64,000 bases of DNA from DASUPK01 sp963736305 (GTDB lineage Bacteria; Actinomycetota; Thermoleophilia; Solirubrobacterales; 70-9): contig CAVTOD010000011.1 in the NCBI GenBank assembly GCA_963736305.1, forward strand, positions 1-64,000, read 5' to 3'. A model generated the notes under the pieces. That model ran no database searches. It was not told where the DNA came from and saw only the letters and a program-made list of their open reading frames with translations. Numbering within the stretch: position 1 is the stretch's first letter; each line of letters opens with the position of its first letter. Positions 35,508 through 43,791 of this stretch are shown one piece after another. Both the position numbers and the translations under genes were made by a program.

Positions 35508-36032
35508 CTAGTGCCAGCCGTCGAGCGCGATATAGAGCGAGGCGATCCCGTTCGGGTTCACCAGGATCACCGGTGACAGGCAGGTCGCCGGCACGGCGAT
35601 GCGGTCGACGATCCGCGCATCCCCGTCGCGCGAGATCGGAACCTGTCCCGTCGTGGCCGCGGCCGTCGTGTTCGAGTCGGCGCCGCAGTAGAGCGAGGCG
35701 TTGACCGTGGTCACGGGTCCCGGCGTGCCGTTCCCCGGCGCAACCGGGATCACCAGGCCCCGAACCCGCAGGTCCAGCCTGCCCTGCTCGCTGAGACGAA
35801 CCTGACCCTCCTTCAGTACCCACGGCGCTCCGCCTGGAGCCACACCGTGAAACGTCGGATCGGTGGGCACCGACGGCGCGAGCGACTCGCTGATCAGCTG
35901 CCCGCCGTGATCCCTGCCGTGTCCGCCATGGTCGTCACCGAGCGCGCTCAGCGCCCCGACCGCGAGTGCGGTCGTGAGCGCAGCGAGCACGGCGACGAAT
36001 ACGGCGGTCGGAATCCGCTTCGAGATTCGCAT
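35508..36032 (-). CDS. Secreted protein of unknown function
   Basis: About 174 aa. The start at ATG 36032 is chosen because GGAGGGAAC stands just upstream. A Sec signal peptide is visible (MRISKRIPTAVFVAVLAALT then ALAVGALSAL). The mature part begins with a His/Asp/Gly stretch (GDDHGGHGRDHGGQ) and then a beta-rich domain with two Cys (ASLYCGAD and VPATCLSP), ending LYIALDGWH. I do not recognise the family. It separates the hydrogenase operon from the minus-strand hyp block. Confidence 0.6.
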   Translation of the reverse strand: MRISKRIPTAVFVAVLAALTTALAVGALSALGDDHGGHGRDHGGQLISESLAPSVPTDPTFHGVAPGGAPWVLKEGQVRLSEQGRLDLRVRGLVIPVAPGNGTPGPVTTVNASLYCGADSNTTAAATTGQVPISRDGDARIVDRIAVPATCLSPVILVNPNGIASLYIALDGWH

Positions 36033-36103
36033 TCGTTCCCTCCTGTTGTCTGGTCTCCCCAAAGGGAGTTACGAGCGAGGGGCGGGAACGGTTTGCCCGG
36101 GAG

Positions 36104-36373
36104 CTACTCGAGCCACACCGTCTCCATCCGGGCCACCGGATGGATGCTGACCTGGCGGTGCGTCACCCCGCGGCTCAGGAACTTGTCCGGGACCGTGGAC
36201 CAGCTCGACGTTGTCGGGGGAGGAGGTCCTCGACGCCGTGCTTGTAGATGGAGTGGGTGTGCCCGCCGCAGACCTCCATCAGCTTGTAGGTGCGCGGGCT
36301 CAGCCAGCTCGGCGATCTCCGCCGCCAGGCGCTTGGCGAGCGCCGGGTCGCGGTACTCGTCGACGAACCTCAT
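36104..36373 (-). pseudogene. hypD: hypD remnant (N-terminal part only, frameshifted)
   Basis: The frame begins as HypD, MRFVDEYRDPALAKRLAAEI. An extra C in the run near 36297 shifts it. In the shifted frame it continues RTYKLMEVCGGHTHSIYKHG then VEDLLP, with the conserved Cys of CGGHTH. A second extra C near 36217 leads to NVELVHGPG, after which HypD sequence stops. The last 27 codons (FLSRGVTHRQVSIHPVARME then TVWLE) are not HypD, and I cannot place them. More than 80 percent of HypD is missing. HypD is the scaffold for Fe(CN)2CO assembly, so this copy is dead as written. Confidence 0.75.
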
Positions 36374-37728
36374 ACGCCGGGTGGGCCGCCGCGGTCGCCG
36401 ATCGCCTCGAGCAGCAGGTGGTAGATCGTCGCCTGGGCCTCCTGAATGCGGGGGATGTGGTCTGAGGGGACGACGAAGAGGTGGTCGAGTGCATCGAGCG
36501 CGGCGAGGCGCCCTCCTTCGTATCCGGTCAGGGCGACGGTGACGAGGCCTCGGCGGTGGGCCTCCTCGATCGCGGCGATCGCGTTCGGGGAGCCGCCGCT
36601 GGTGGAGATCGCCACGGCGATGTCACCGGGGCGGCCGAGCGCGATCAGCTGCCGGGCGAAGACGTGCTCCGTGCCGACGTCGTTGGCGACCGCGGTGACC
36701 GTGGCGGCGTCGTTGTTGAGCGCGAGTGCGGGCCAGCCGCGGGCGAGGACGTCGGTGGCGAGGTCCTGGGCGTCGCTGGCCGAGCCGCCGTTGCCGAAGG
36801 CGAGTAGGCGGGCGCCGGCGTCGAGCTGCTGGCGCAGCTTGTCGGCGGCGCGGGCGACCGCCCCAGTGTCGATCACGGCGCGGAGGGCGGTGACCTCGCC
36901 GGCCTTCTCGAGGGTGGAGGCCCCGACATCGGCGAGCATGGAGTCAAGGTCCGTCGCGCCGGAGCCCTGTAGGGGATAGGGGGAGTCGGTCGGCTCGTCC
37001 GGGACGATCTCCAGCGCGACCCCGGCGTGGCAGAGGACCATGTCCCCGCGCTGCACTCCCTCCACCAGATCGATCGCAACCTGCTCGAAGGCGCCGTCCT
37101 TCTCGATCACGGCCGTGGGCCCCTGGATCTCCACGACCCTCGCAGTCACCGCGACGTCGCCGCAGGTGATGCAGGCTTCGGGGTCGCCGGCCTCCCTCGC
37201 CCCGGATGCGGCTTCCTCCAGTAGCCCCGGCTGCTCGAAGAAGACGTGGACCAGCTCCCAGAGCACGTGGTAGGCGGTCTCCTGGGTCTCCTGGACGACC
37301 ACCGGGTCCCGGCTCGGGACCTCGAAGCGGTAACCGCCCTCACTCGCGTCGGTCAGGCCGGGAAGGTGCTCGGCCTCGGCGCCCGTCATTGCGATCGTCA
37401 GCAGTCCGCGGGCGCGGGCCGCCTCGATGAAGCGGGCGGTCTCGGGGCCGGGCGCGCCGTGGGAGATCGCCAGCGCGATGTCGTCGGGGCCGGAGAGCTT
37501 GGAGAGGGTGGTGGCGCCGGTCGGGTCGTTCGACGGGGCGATCGCGGGGAGCGCGCGCTTGCCAACGATCACCGGGTGCATGAACTCGACGGCGGCGTGG
37601 GCGGCGTCCGTGGCGGCGGGGCCAGCGCCGAAGGGAATCAGCGTGCCGCCGCGCTCGAAAGCGCGGGCCATCGCGTGGCAGGCGCGGGCCAGCTCCCCGG
37701 CCTCAGCCTGGAAGAACTCGGCGACCAC
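36370..37728 (-). CDS. SIS - HypC - SIS fusion protein
   Basis: 452 aa from GTG 37728 (frame also open upstream). Residues about 1-170 are a GmhA-type SIS domain (TLIPFGAGPAATDAAHAAVE, GPDDIALAISHGAP). Residues about 188-250 are a HypC/HupF-like domain: EACITCGDVAVTARVVEIQG and GDMVLCHAGVALEIV. Residues about 285-450 are a second SIS domain (RLLAFGNGGSASDAQDLATD, GDIAVAISTSGGSPNAIAA), closer to phosphoheptose isomerase. HypC domains carry the Fe(CN)2CO precursor with HypD; SIS domains bind phosphosugars. The combination suggests a hydrogenase-linked role, not heptose synthesis. It sits between hypC and the hypD remnant and its stop overlaps the hypD ATG. Confidence 0.85.
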   Translation of the reverse strand: MVAEFFQAEAGELARACHAMARAFERGGTLIPFGAGPAATDAAHAAVEFMHPVIVGKRALPAIAPSNDPTGATTLSKLSGPDDIALAISHGAPGPETARFIEAARARGLLTIAMTGAEAEHLPGLTDASEGGYRFEVPSRDPVVVQETQETAYHVLWELVHVFFEQPGLLEEAASGAREAGDPEACITCGDVAVTARVVEIQGPTAVIEKDGAFEQVAIDLVEGVQRGDMVLCHAGVALEIVPDEPTDSPYPLQGSGATDLDSMLADVGASTLEKAGEVTALRAVIDTGAVARAADKLRQQLDAGARLLAFGNGGSASDAQDLATDVLARGWPALALNNDAATVTAVANDVGTEHVFARQLIALGRPGDIAVAISTSGGSPNAIAAIEEAHRRGLVTVALTGYEGGRLAALDALDHLFVVPSDHIPRIQEAQATIYHLLLEAIGDRGGPPGV

Positions 37729-37783
37729 GCGCGAGCGCTCGGCGATCGCCTCGTCGAGGGATGCGCAGCCGATCCGCGCCGGG

Positions 37784-38062
37784 TCAGTCGATCGCGCTGG
37801 TCTTGAGATCGGCCAACTCCTCCTCGTAGGTCTGTCCCAGGGCCTGGAGGGCCCGCAGCGTCTCGCGCGCCTCGTCCTCGTCGATCCGCGAGATCGCGAA
37901 TCCGACGTGGATCAGGACCCAGTCGCCGACTTCGACCGCGTCGGGGCCCTCCCAGAGCAGCCCGACGTCGACGTTTCGGCGCACGCCCGAAACGTCCACC
38001 TTCGCGACGCGGTTCTCCGTGTCGACGATCTCAACGAGCTGGCCGGGGATCCCAAGGCACAT
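37784..38062 (-). CDS. hypC: Hydrogenase maturation chaperone HypC
   Basis: 92 aa. It starts MCLGIPGQLVEIVDTE with the essential Cys2 and continues VDVSGVRRNVDVGLLW and VGDWVLIHVGFAISRIDEDE, all standard. It delivers the iron centre from HypD to the large-subunit precursor. The frame is intact. It begins three bases after the stop of the hypF remnant and is followed by the SIS-HypC-SIS gene, so the two HypC domains are neighbours. Confidence 0.92.
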   Translation of the reverse strand: MCLGIPGQLVEIVDTENRVAKVDVSGVRRNVDVGLLWEGPDAVEVGDWVLIHVGFAISRIDEDEARETLRALQALGQTYEEELADLKTSAID

Positions 38063-38064
38063 CG

Positions 38065-38400
38065 CTAGTCCACTCTCCTCGCCGCGATCGCGGCCTGTCC
38101 GAAGCTGATGCCGCCGTCGTTCGGCGGAACGCTTTGGTGGGTCAGGACACCGAATCCCAAGCTACCGAGTCTGCGCGTGACCGACCGGAGCAGCGGAGGT
38201 TCTGGAAGCTTCCGCCCGAGAGGGCGCGGCGATCTCGGCGCGGTCGCGACCGGCCTCAGGTCGTCGTGGACCGCCGCGTTCTGGTCCGGGCCGCGGATGA
38301 GCGCTCAGCGCGTCCGTGAAGGAGCGCAGCGCCCTCCACCTCGACCGGTGACGACGATCCGTCTCCTCTCGGTCGTGCCGTGCTCAACCTCCACCGGCCC
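38065..38400 (-). pseudogene. hypF: hypF remnant (both ends kept, centre deleted)
   Basis: The 3' end encodes a typical HypF C-terminus: LTHQSVPPNDGGISFGQAAI then AARRVD, preceded by SVTRRLGSLGFGV. Just before it, in another frame, comes LSGGSFQN, the family's 'SGGVFQN' motif; a one-base shift near 38195 separates them. Further upstream, about 38320-38380, ERRRIVVTG and VEVEGALRSF look like the N-terminal acylphosphatase-like part. The zinc-finger, YrdC and most of the carbamoyltransferase regions are missing. It was about 750 codons in life and about 110 remain. HypF makes the CN ligand precursor. Confidence 0.68.
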
Positions 38401-38408
38401 AGTACCGG

Positions 38409-41147
38409 CTACTTCCAGGTCCGTGGCCAGGAGCGCTCGGGCGGGCGAGCCCGCAGCCTGATCCGGTAGTCGACGGCCAGTGCTCCATCCGGGCCGGCGA
38501 CCACCGGGTTGAGGTCCATCTCGGCGATCTCCTTGTGGACCTCGACCATCGCGCTCATCCGCAGGAGCTGGTCCTCGATTGCGTCCAGGTCCGCGGGCGG
38601 GGCGCCGCGAAAGCCGGTGAGGAGCGGGAAGGTGGCGAGGGAGCGGATCATCTGCCCGGCGTCGGTGCGCGTGATCGGGGTGACGCGGATCGAGACGTCC
38701 CCCAGGAGCTCCGCCCGGGTCCCGCCGGCGCCGCAGGCGAGGACCGGCCCGAAGGTGGGGTCGTCCGCCACGCCGATCAGGAGCTCGGCGCCGCCTCCGA
38801 CCATCTCCTGGACGATGAAGTTCTCCCGCTTGGCTCCGGCATGGGCCACCGCGTCGTCCATCTCATTCGCGGCCTGGGCAACCTGGTCGGCGCTCAGCCC
38901 GATCCGGACGGCGCCCATCTCGGTCTTGTGGAGGAGTCCCTCGCCCTCGGCCTTCAGCGCTACCGGACCCCCGAGCTCCTCGGCGACATCCGCCGCCTCC
39001 GCTGGGCTCGCTGCGCTCCGCCAGCGCGGGATCGGGATCCCGTAGCAATCGAGCAGACGCGAGGCGCTCTCGATGTCCATCCACTCCCGCCCCGAGCCGA
39101 GCGTCTCGGCGATCAGCGCGGCGGCGTGTTCCCCCTGGGTGTCGGCGAGATCGGGCGGCTCCTCGGACGGCGTGCCGCGCCACTCAACGTGCCGCATCAC
39201 GCGGCCGAGTCCCCGGGCGGCGTCCTCGGGGTAGAGGTGGACCGGCATCGCCCCTACCGCCCGTGCAGCCGCGTGGTCCTTCTGCGACATGAAGACGGCC
39301 TGGACCGGGATGCGGCGCGGCATGTCGGCGACGGCCTCGTGGATCGCGCCGGCCACGTCCTCCGGCCGGGTGAGAAGCGGCTTGATGAAGATGACGATCA
39401 GGGAGTCGATGCCCTCGTAGGCGGCGAGGGTCCGGATGGTCTCGCGGTAGTGGTCCGCGGAGGCGGTGGCGATCATGTCGACCGGATTGAGCAATCCCGC
39501 CTCGGCGGGGAGGATCTCGCGCAGCGAGGCGAGCACCTCCTCCGGCAGCTCGGGGACCTCGAGGCCGGCGGCCTCGCAGGCGTCCGCGCACATCACGCCG
39601 GGGCCGCCGGCGTTGGTGACGATCCCGACGCGATTGCCCTCGGGCAGCGGCTGGGTGGCCAGGAGCGAGGCCACGTCCAGCAGCTCGGAGAGGGTCTCCG
39701 TGCGGATCACCCCGACCTGCTCGAAGAGCGCGTCGACGGTCAGGTCGGACGCCGCGATCAGCGCGCCCGTGTGCGAGCTGGTGGCCCGCCGGCCGGAAGA
39801 TGAGCGCCCGCTCTTCACAGCGACGATCGGCATCTCGCGCCCGACGCGCCGGGCGATCCGCGAGAAGCGGCGGGGATCGCTGAAGGACTCGATGTAGAGG
39901 AGGCCGACCTCGGTGGCGTCGTCGCTCTCCCAGTACTCGAGCAGGTCATTCGCCGTGATGTCCGCCCGGTTGCCGATCGAGGCGAACGAGGAGACGCCCA
40001 GGTTGCGATCGCTCGCCAGGTCGATCAGCGCGAGGCCGAGAGCGCCGCTCTGGGTGACGAAGCCGACGTTGCCGGGAGGCGGCCCGCCGGGAGCGAAGGT
40101 CGCGTTGAACTGATGGCCCGGCGTCGTGTTGAGGATCCCGAGACAGTTCGGCCCGATCAGGCGCATGCCGGCGGCGCGGCACACGGCCACGAGCTCCCGC
40201 TCCCGCTCGGCGCCCTCGGGCCCGACCTCCGCGAATCCCGCCGAGATCACGATCAGCGCGCGAACCCCGCGCGCGGCGCACGCGCGGGCCGCGTCGACGA
40301 CCGCGGGCGCCGGCACCACGATCACCGCGACCTCCACATCCTCCGGGAGCTCGTCGATGCTGCGGTAGGAGTGGACCGACTGCACGACGTCCGCATTCGG
40401 ATTGACCGGGTAGGTGACCCCCTCGAACCCGGACTCGAGCGTGTTGTGGAAGAGCTGTCCGCCGACGGTCGCGCGATCCCGCGAAGCCCCGATCACGGCG
40501 ATCGCGCTTGGTTCCAGGAAATAGCGGAGGGTTGCCTCCGCCGCCAATCGGTCCCGATCGGCGAAGCGGCGCACTGCCTCGTCCTCGAAGGAGGTCGGGA
40601 AAACCGCACGGATCGTGCCCGGCTCCGACGAGACCTCGACGGGGAACCCGCTCTCCCGGAAGACCTCGATCATCTTGTGATTTGCGGGCAGGACGTCCGC
40701 GTGGAAGACCGAGATGTCGTTGTCCGCCGCGACCTCGGCCAGGTGTGCGAGCAGGAGGGTCGCGAGGCCAAGTCCCTGGAGGCGGTCGGCCACGGCGAAG
40801 GCCACCTCTGCGTCGCCGGTCCCGTCCCCGATGTAGACGCCCTGCCCGATCACGTCATCGCCGCGGATCGCGAGCAGTCCGTAGCGCTGCCCGTAGTCGA
40901 CAGTGGCCATGTCCCGCGCGGCGGCGCGCAGGTCGACGCCGCCGGAGAAGAACCGGAACATCCGGGAGTCCGGATCGAGCGCCTCGAGGAACGCGTTCAG
41001 CGCGCCCTCGTCATCGGCGCGAACGGGCCGGACGTGGACCGTGGAGCCGTCGCGCAGCGCGACATCGGCTTCGCGCTCGGCCGGATACGCGGCCTCTGTT
41101 CGGGACGAGGCGGTCAGGCTCAGAACACTTGCAGAAGACGTGCCCAT
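38409..41147 (-). CDS. GNAT acetyltransferase fused to ADP-forming acyl-CoA synthetase
   Basis: About 912 aa from ATG 41147; the frame is open further upstream but that overlaps the USP gene and is not conserved. Residues about 30-190 are a GNAT domain (VHVRPVRADDEGALNAFLEA, AVADRLQGLGLATLLLAHLA). From about 205 there is a CoA-binding domain (AIAVIGASRDRATVGGQLFH), a ligase domain (GFVTQSGALGLALIDLAS, SSHTGALIAASD with the phospho-His) and a C-terminal ATP-grasp domain (GGPVALKAEGEGLLHKTEMG, AEMDLNPVVAGPDG). This architecture is shared with Pat-type lysine acetyltransferases (GNAT at either end) that control acetyl-CoA synthetase. Either acyl-CoA synthesis or regulatory acetylation is possible. 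Confidence 0.85.
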   Translation of the reverse strand: MGTSSASVLSLTASSRTEAAYPAEREADVALRDGSTVHVRPVRADDEGALNAFLEALDPDSRMFRFFSGGVDLRAAARDMATVDYGQRYGLLAIRGDDVIGQGVYIGDGTGDAEVAFAVADRLQGLGLATLLLAHLAEVAADNDISVFHADVLPANHKMIEVFRESGFPVEVSSEPGTIRAVFPTSFEDEAVRRFADRDRLAAEATLRYFLEPSAIAVIGASRDRATVGGQLFHNTLESGFEGVTYPVNPNADVVQSVHSYRSIDELPEDVEVAVIVVPAPAVVDAARACAARGVRALIVISAGFAEVGPEGAERERELVAVCRAAGMRLIGPNCLGILNTTPGHQFNATFAPGGPPPGNVGFVTQSGALGLALIDLASDRNLGVSSFASIGNRADITANDLLEYWESDDATEVGLLYIESFSDPRRFSRIARRVGREMPIVAVKSGRSSSGRRATSSHTGALIAASDLTVDALFEQVGVIRTETLSELLDVASLLATQPLPEGNRVGIVTNAGGPGVMCADACEAAGLEVPELPEEVLASLREILPAEAGLLNPVDMIATASADHYRETIRTLAAYEGIDSLIVIFIKPLLTRPEDVAGAIHEAVADMPRRIPVQAVFMSQKDHAAARAVGAMPVHLYPEDAARGLGRVMRHVEWRGTPSEEPPDLADTQGEHAAALIAETLGSGREWMDIESASRLLDCYGIPIPRWRSAASPAEAADVAEELGGPVALKAEGEGLLHKTEMGAVRIGLSADQVAQAANEMDDAVAHAGAKRENFIVQEMVGGGAELLIGVADDPTFGPVLACGAGGTRAELLGDVSIRVTPITRTDAGQMIRSLATFPLLTGFRGAPPADLDAIEDQLLRMSAMVEVHKEIAEMDLNPVVAGPDGALAVDYRIRLRARPPERSWPRTWK

Positions 41148-41171
41148 CGCCGACCCGCTTAGGCTTGCGGT

Positions 41172-41918
41172 GTGGACAGCCGTCCCCTCTACAAGAAGGT
41201 CGTCGCCGGCTATGAGGACAACGAGCGCGGGGAGGACGCGCGGGTTCTCGCCGAGCGGGTCGTCGCCACGGACGGCGGCGAGCTGCAGGTCGTGAACGTC
41301 GAGAAGGGCTCGCCGGCGGACGCACTGCAGGCGCTCGCGGAGCGGGGAGACGCGGACCTCATCGTGCTCGGATCCACGCATCGAGCCGCGCTTGGTTCGG
41401 TTGCCCCCGGGAGCATCGCCGAGCACCTGCTGCAGGGGGCGCGCTGCCGGCTGATCATCGCCCCGAAGGGCTATGCCCAGGTGGACCACTCCGGCGACCG
41501 CCTTCGCGTGCTCGCGGTCGGCTACGACGGAATGGCCGAGTCTCAGGCGGCGCTCGAGGAGGGGGCCAAGCTCGCCCAGAGGTTCCAAGCCTCGATGAAG
41601 GTGATCGGCGTCGCTACCCCGGTGCCGGCGATCGGAGCGGCGGCCGCGGCCCAGGCAGGCGCGGAGGCGGGGCCGGACTTCCAGACCCGCCTGCACGAGG
41701 CGGTCGCCGACCTCCCTCCGGAGGCGCGCGCCCTGCCGATCCTGGAGCGCGGGAACCCCGTCGACAAGCTGCTCGAGATCAGTGAGATGGGAGTCGACCT
41801 CCTGGTCCTCGGCTCGCGAGGCTTCGGCCCGGTCATGCGCCTGCTGATCGGGAGCGTCTCTTCCCGGGTGATCCGGGCGGCGGTCTGCCCGGTGATGGTC
41901 GTGCCCCGCCCGGCCTAG
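41172..41918 (+). CDS. Tandem universal stress protein (UspA family)
   Basis: 248 aa from GTG 41172. There are two Usp domains. The first (1-95) lacks part of the N-terminal strand and holds ADLIVLGSTHRAALGSVAPG then SIAEHLLQGARCRLIIAP. The second (about 108-247) has LRVLAVGYDGMAESQAALEE and VDLLVLGSRGFGPVMRLLIG with SSRVIRAAVCPVMVVPR. Both carry the G-x2-G-x9-G-S/T type ATP-binding loop. A role in stress or energy sensing is usual. Only 24 bp separate its GTG from the divergent acyl-CoA synthetase start, so a later start or overlapping promoters is likely. Confidence 0.85.
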   Translation: MDSRPLYKKVVAGYEDNERGEDARVLAERVVATDGGELQVVNVEKGSPADALQALAERGDADLIVLGSTHRAALGSVAPGSIAEHLLQGARCRLIIAPKGYAQVDHSGDRLRVLAVGYDGMAESQAALEEGAKLAQRFQASMKVIGVATPVPAIGAAAAAQAGAEAGPDFQTRLHEAVADLPPEARALPILERGNPVDKLLEISEMGVDLLVLGSRGFGPVMRLLIGSVSSRVIRAAVCPVMVVPRPA

Positions 41919-42154
41919 TAGCCGCGGCGCTCCTTGTCGGTGTGGTCCACCTCGCGCGGGTTCTTGTGGAGCTCGATCCGCAGGCGGACCTCGTGAACCA
42001 CGAACAGGACCAGGAGGACGAGGCAAGCAACGCTCAGCACGCCGAGCTGGAGGGGGCTATACGCCTGGAAGAACAGCCCGTAGAGGTAGAGGCAGATGAT
42101 GCCGGCGGTCAACACCCAGAACGCGACGCGGAATCTCTCGAACGCGACCCTCAT
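41915..42154 (-). CDS. Small two-helix membrane protein
   Basis: 79 aa. Two hydrophobic helices are visible: VAFWVLTAGIICLYLYGLFF and LGVLSVACLVLLVLFVVHEV. They are followed by a charged tail (RLRIELHKNPREVDHTDKER). ATG 42154 overlaps the stop of the PorD/GltD-like gene (TGATG), so it is the last gene of the 2-oxoacid oxidoreductase operon. Its role is unknown; a membrane tether for the complex is a guess. The 3' end overlaps the convergent USP gene by 4 bp. Confidence 0.7.
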   Translation of the reverse strand: MRVAFERFRVAFWVLTAGIICLYLYGLFFQAYSPLQLGVLSVACLVLLVLFVVHEVRLRIELHKNPREVDHTDKERRGY

Positions 42155-43791
42155 CAGATCTTCTCCGGGATCATCTCGATCGACCCGCACGGGCACTCCT
42201 GAACGCAGAGGCCGCAGCCCTTGCAGAAGTCGAGATCGATCTCGTAGAGCTCGCCGGGCTGGCCGAGCTTGATGACGGCGTTGTCGGGGCAGACGCCGTA
42301 GCAGTTGTCGCACGAGAAGCAGTTGCCGCAGGACATGCAGCGGCGCGCCTCGTACAGCGCGTTCGACTCGTCGAGCCCGCCGACGACCTCGTCGAAGGTT
42401 GCGCGGCGACGCTCCACCTCGAGTTCGGGCTGGACGGAGGGAGGCGCGTCCGCGTAGTACCAGGTGTTGAGCTGGTCGAAGGTGACGACCTCGTGCTTCG
42501 GGGCCGGCTCGTAGCTCTGGCCGCGCAGCCACCCGTCGATGTTGCGGGCGGCCTTCTTGCCGTGGCCGACGCCGACGGTGACCGTGCGCTCGGCGGGAAC
42601 CATGTCGCCGCCCGCGAAGACGCCGCGGTGGCCGGTCTCCATGTTGGGCCCGACCTGGACGACGCCGTCCTCCACCTCGATTCCGGAGACGCCCTCGAGC
42701 AGCGAGAGGTCGGCCTCCTGGCCGAGCGCCAGGATCACCGAGTCCGCCTCGAGCTCGTCGAGCTCGCCGGTCGGCTGGGGGAAGCCTGTCTCGTCGAGCT
42801 CCATCTTCTCGACCGTGATGGTATGGCCGTCGACCTGCTTGATGGTCTCGAGCCAGCGCATCATCACGCCCTCCTCCTCGGCCTCCGCGACCTCGAACTC
42901 GTGGGCGGGCATCTTGTCGCGGTTGCGCCGGTAGACGACCACCGCATCGGTGGCGCCGAGGCGCTTGGCGGTGCGCGCGGCGTCCATCGCGGTGTTGCCG
43001 CCGCCGTAGACGACGACCCTGCGGCCGAGCAGAGGCTTCTCGTCGGATTCCATCGATTCGAGCATCGAGACGGCGTCGATGATCCGAGCGGCCTCGCCGG
43101 CCGGAATGTCGGCGTGCCTGCCGATGTGGGCGCCGACCGCGAGGAACGCCGCATCGAAGCCGCCGTCCTTCATGGCCTGCTCGATGTTCGTGACCTTGCG
43201 GTTCAGCTCGAGCTCGACGCCCATGTCGAGGATGCGCTGCACCTCGGCGTCGAGGACGTCTCGCGGCAGCCGGTAGGTCGGAATTCCGAAGCGCATCATG
43301 CCGCCGGCCATCGGGCCGGCCTCGTGGATCGTCACCTCGTGGCCGAGGCGGCGCAGGTGGTACGCGGCGGAGAGACCGGAGGGCCCGGCACCGACGACCA
43401 GCACCCGCTTGCCGGTGGTCTCGGCGGGGGGATCGAACGACCAGCCCTGCTTGATCGCCTCGTCGCCGATGAAGCGCTCGACCGAGTGGATGCCGACTGC
43501 CTCATCGAGCTCTCCCCGGTTGCAGGAGGTCTCGCAGGGGTGGTAACAGACGCGACCCATGATCGCCGGGAACGGGTTGTCCTCGACGATCCGCTGCCAG
43601 GCGCGCTCGTAGCCGTCGCCGCCGTCCTCGGCCTCATAGAGCCAGGCCTGGCAGTTCTCGCCGGCCGGGCAGGCGTGGTTGCACGGGGGCAGCCGGTGGA
43701 CGTACTGGGCACGCTCGGTCCGCCAGGTGCCGGTCTTGTTGGCGAGGCTGGAGCCGACGTCGAGAGTGATGGCGTAGGGATGGGAGGCCAT
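42154..43791 (-). CDS. GltD-like FAD/NAD(P) oxidoreductase with C-terminal PorD-type 2[4Fe-4S] domain
   Basis: About 545 aa from ATG 43791 (GTG 43794 is one codon before). The N-terminal Fe-S region (CNHACPAGENCQAWLYEA, GRVCYHPCETSCNRGE) is followed by GKRVLVVGAGPSGLSAAYHL (FAD) and VVVYGGGNTAMDAARTAKRL (NAD(P)), as in the glutamate-synthase small chain/NfnB family. The last 75 residues carry CMSCGNCFSCDNCYGVCPDN and CKGCGLCVQECPCGSIEMI, two ferredoxin-type clusters. It sits directly after porB and probably links the pyruvate:ferredoxin oxidoreductase to NAD(P)H. Coupled to neighbours by TGATG overlaps. Confidence 0.87.
   Translation of the reverse strand: MASHPYAITLDVGSSLANKTGTWRTERAQYVHRLPPCNHACPAGENCQAWLYEAEDGGDGYERAWQRIVEDNPFPAIMGRVCYHPCETSCNRGELDEAVGIHSVERFIGDEAIKQGWSFDPPAETTGKRVLVVGAGPSGLSAAYHLRRLGHEVTIHEAGPMAGGMMRFGIPTYRLPRDVLDAEVQRILDMGVELELNRKVTNIEQAMKDGGFDAAFLAVGAHIGRHADIPAGEAARIIDAVSMLESMESDEKPLLGRRVVVYGGGNTAMDAARTAKRLGATDAVVVYRRNRDKMPAHEFEVAEAEEEGVMMRWLETIKQVDGHTITVEKMELDETGFPQPTGELDELEADSVILALGQEADLSLLEGVSGIEVEDGVVQVGPNMETGHRGVFAGGDMVPAERTVTVGVGHGKKAARNIDGWLRGQSYEPAPKHEVVTFDQLNTWYYADAPPSVQPELEVERRRATFDEVVGGLDESNALYEARRCMSCGNCFSCDNCYGVCPDNAVIKLGQPGELYEIDLDFCKGCGLCVQECPCGSIEMIPEKI

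Noticed and set aside
36104..36190. Reading the last 27 codons after the hypD remnant (FLSRGVTHRQVSIHPVARME) as HypD or HypE
   Set aside because: They do not match the C-termini of either protein that I know, so I leave their origin open.
41148..42026. N-terminal extension of the acyl-CoA synthetase frame up to 42026
   Set aside because: It runs antisense through the universal stress protein gene, is Arg/Ala-rich and matches no domain. The GNAT domain fits a start at 41147.
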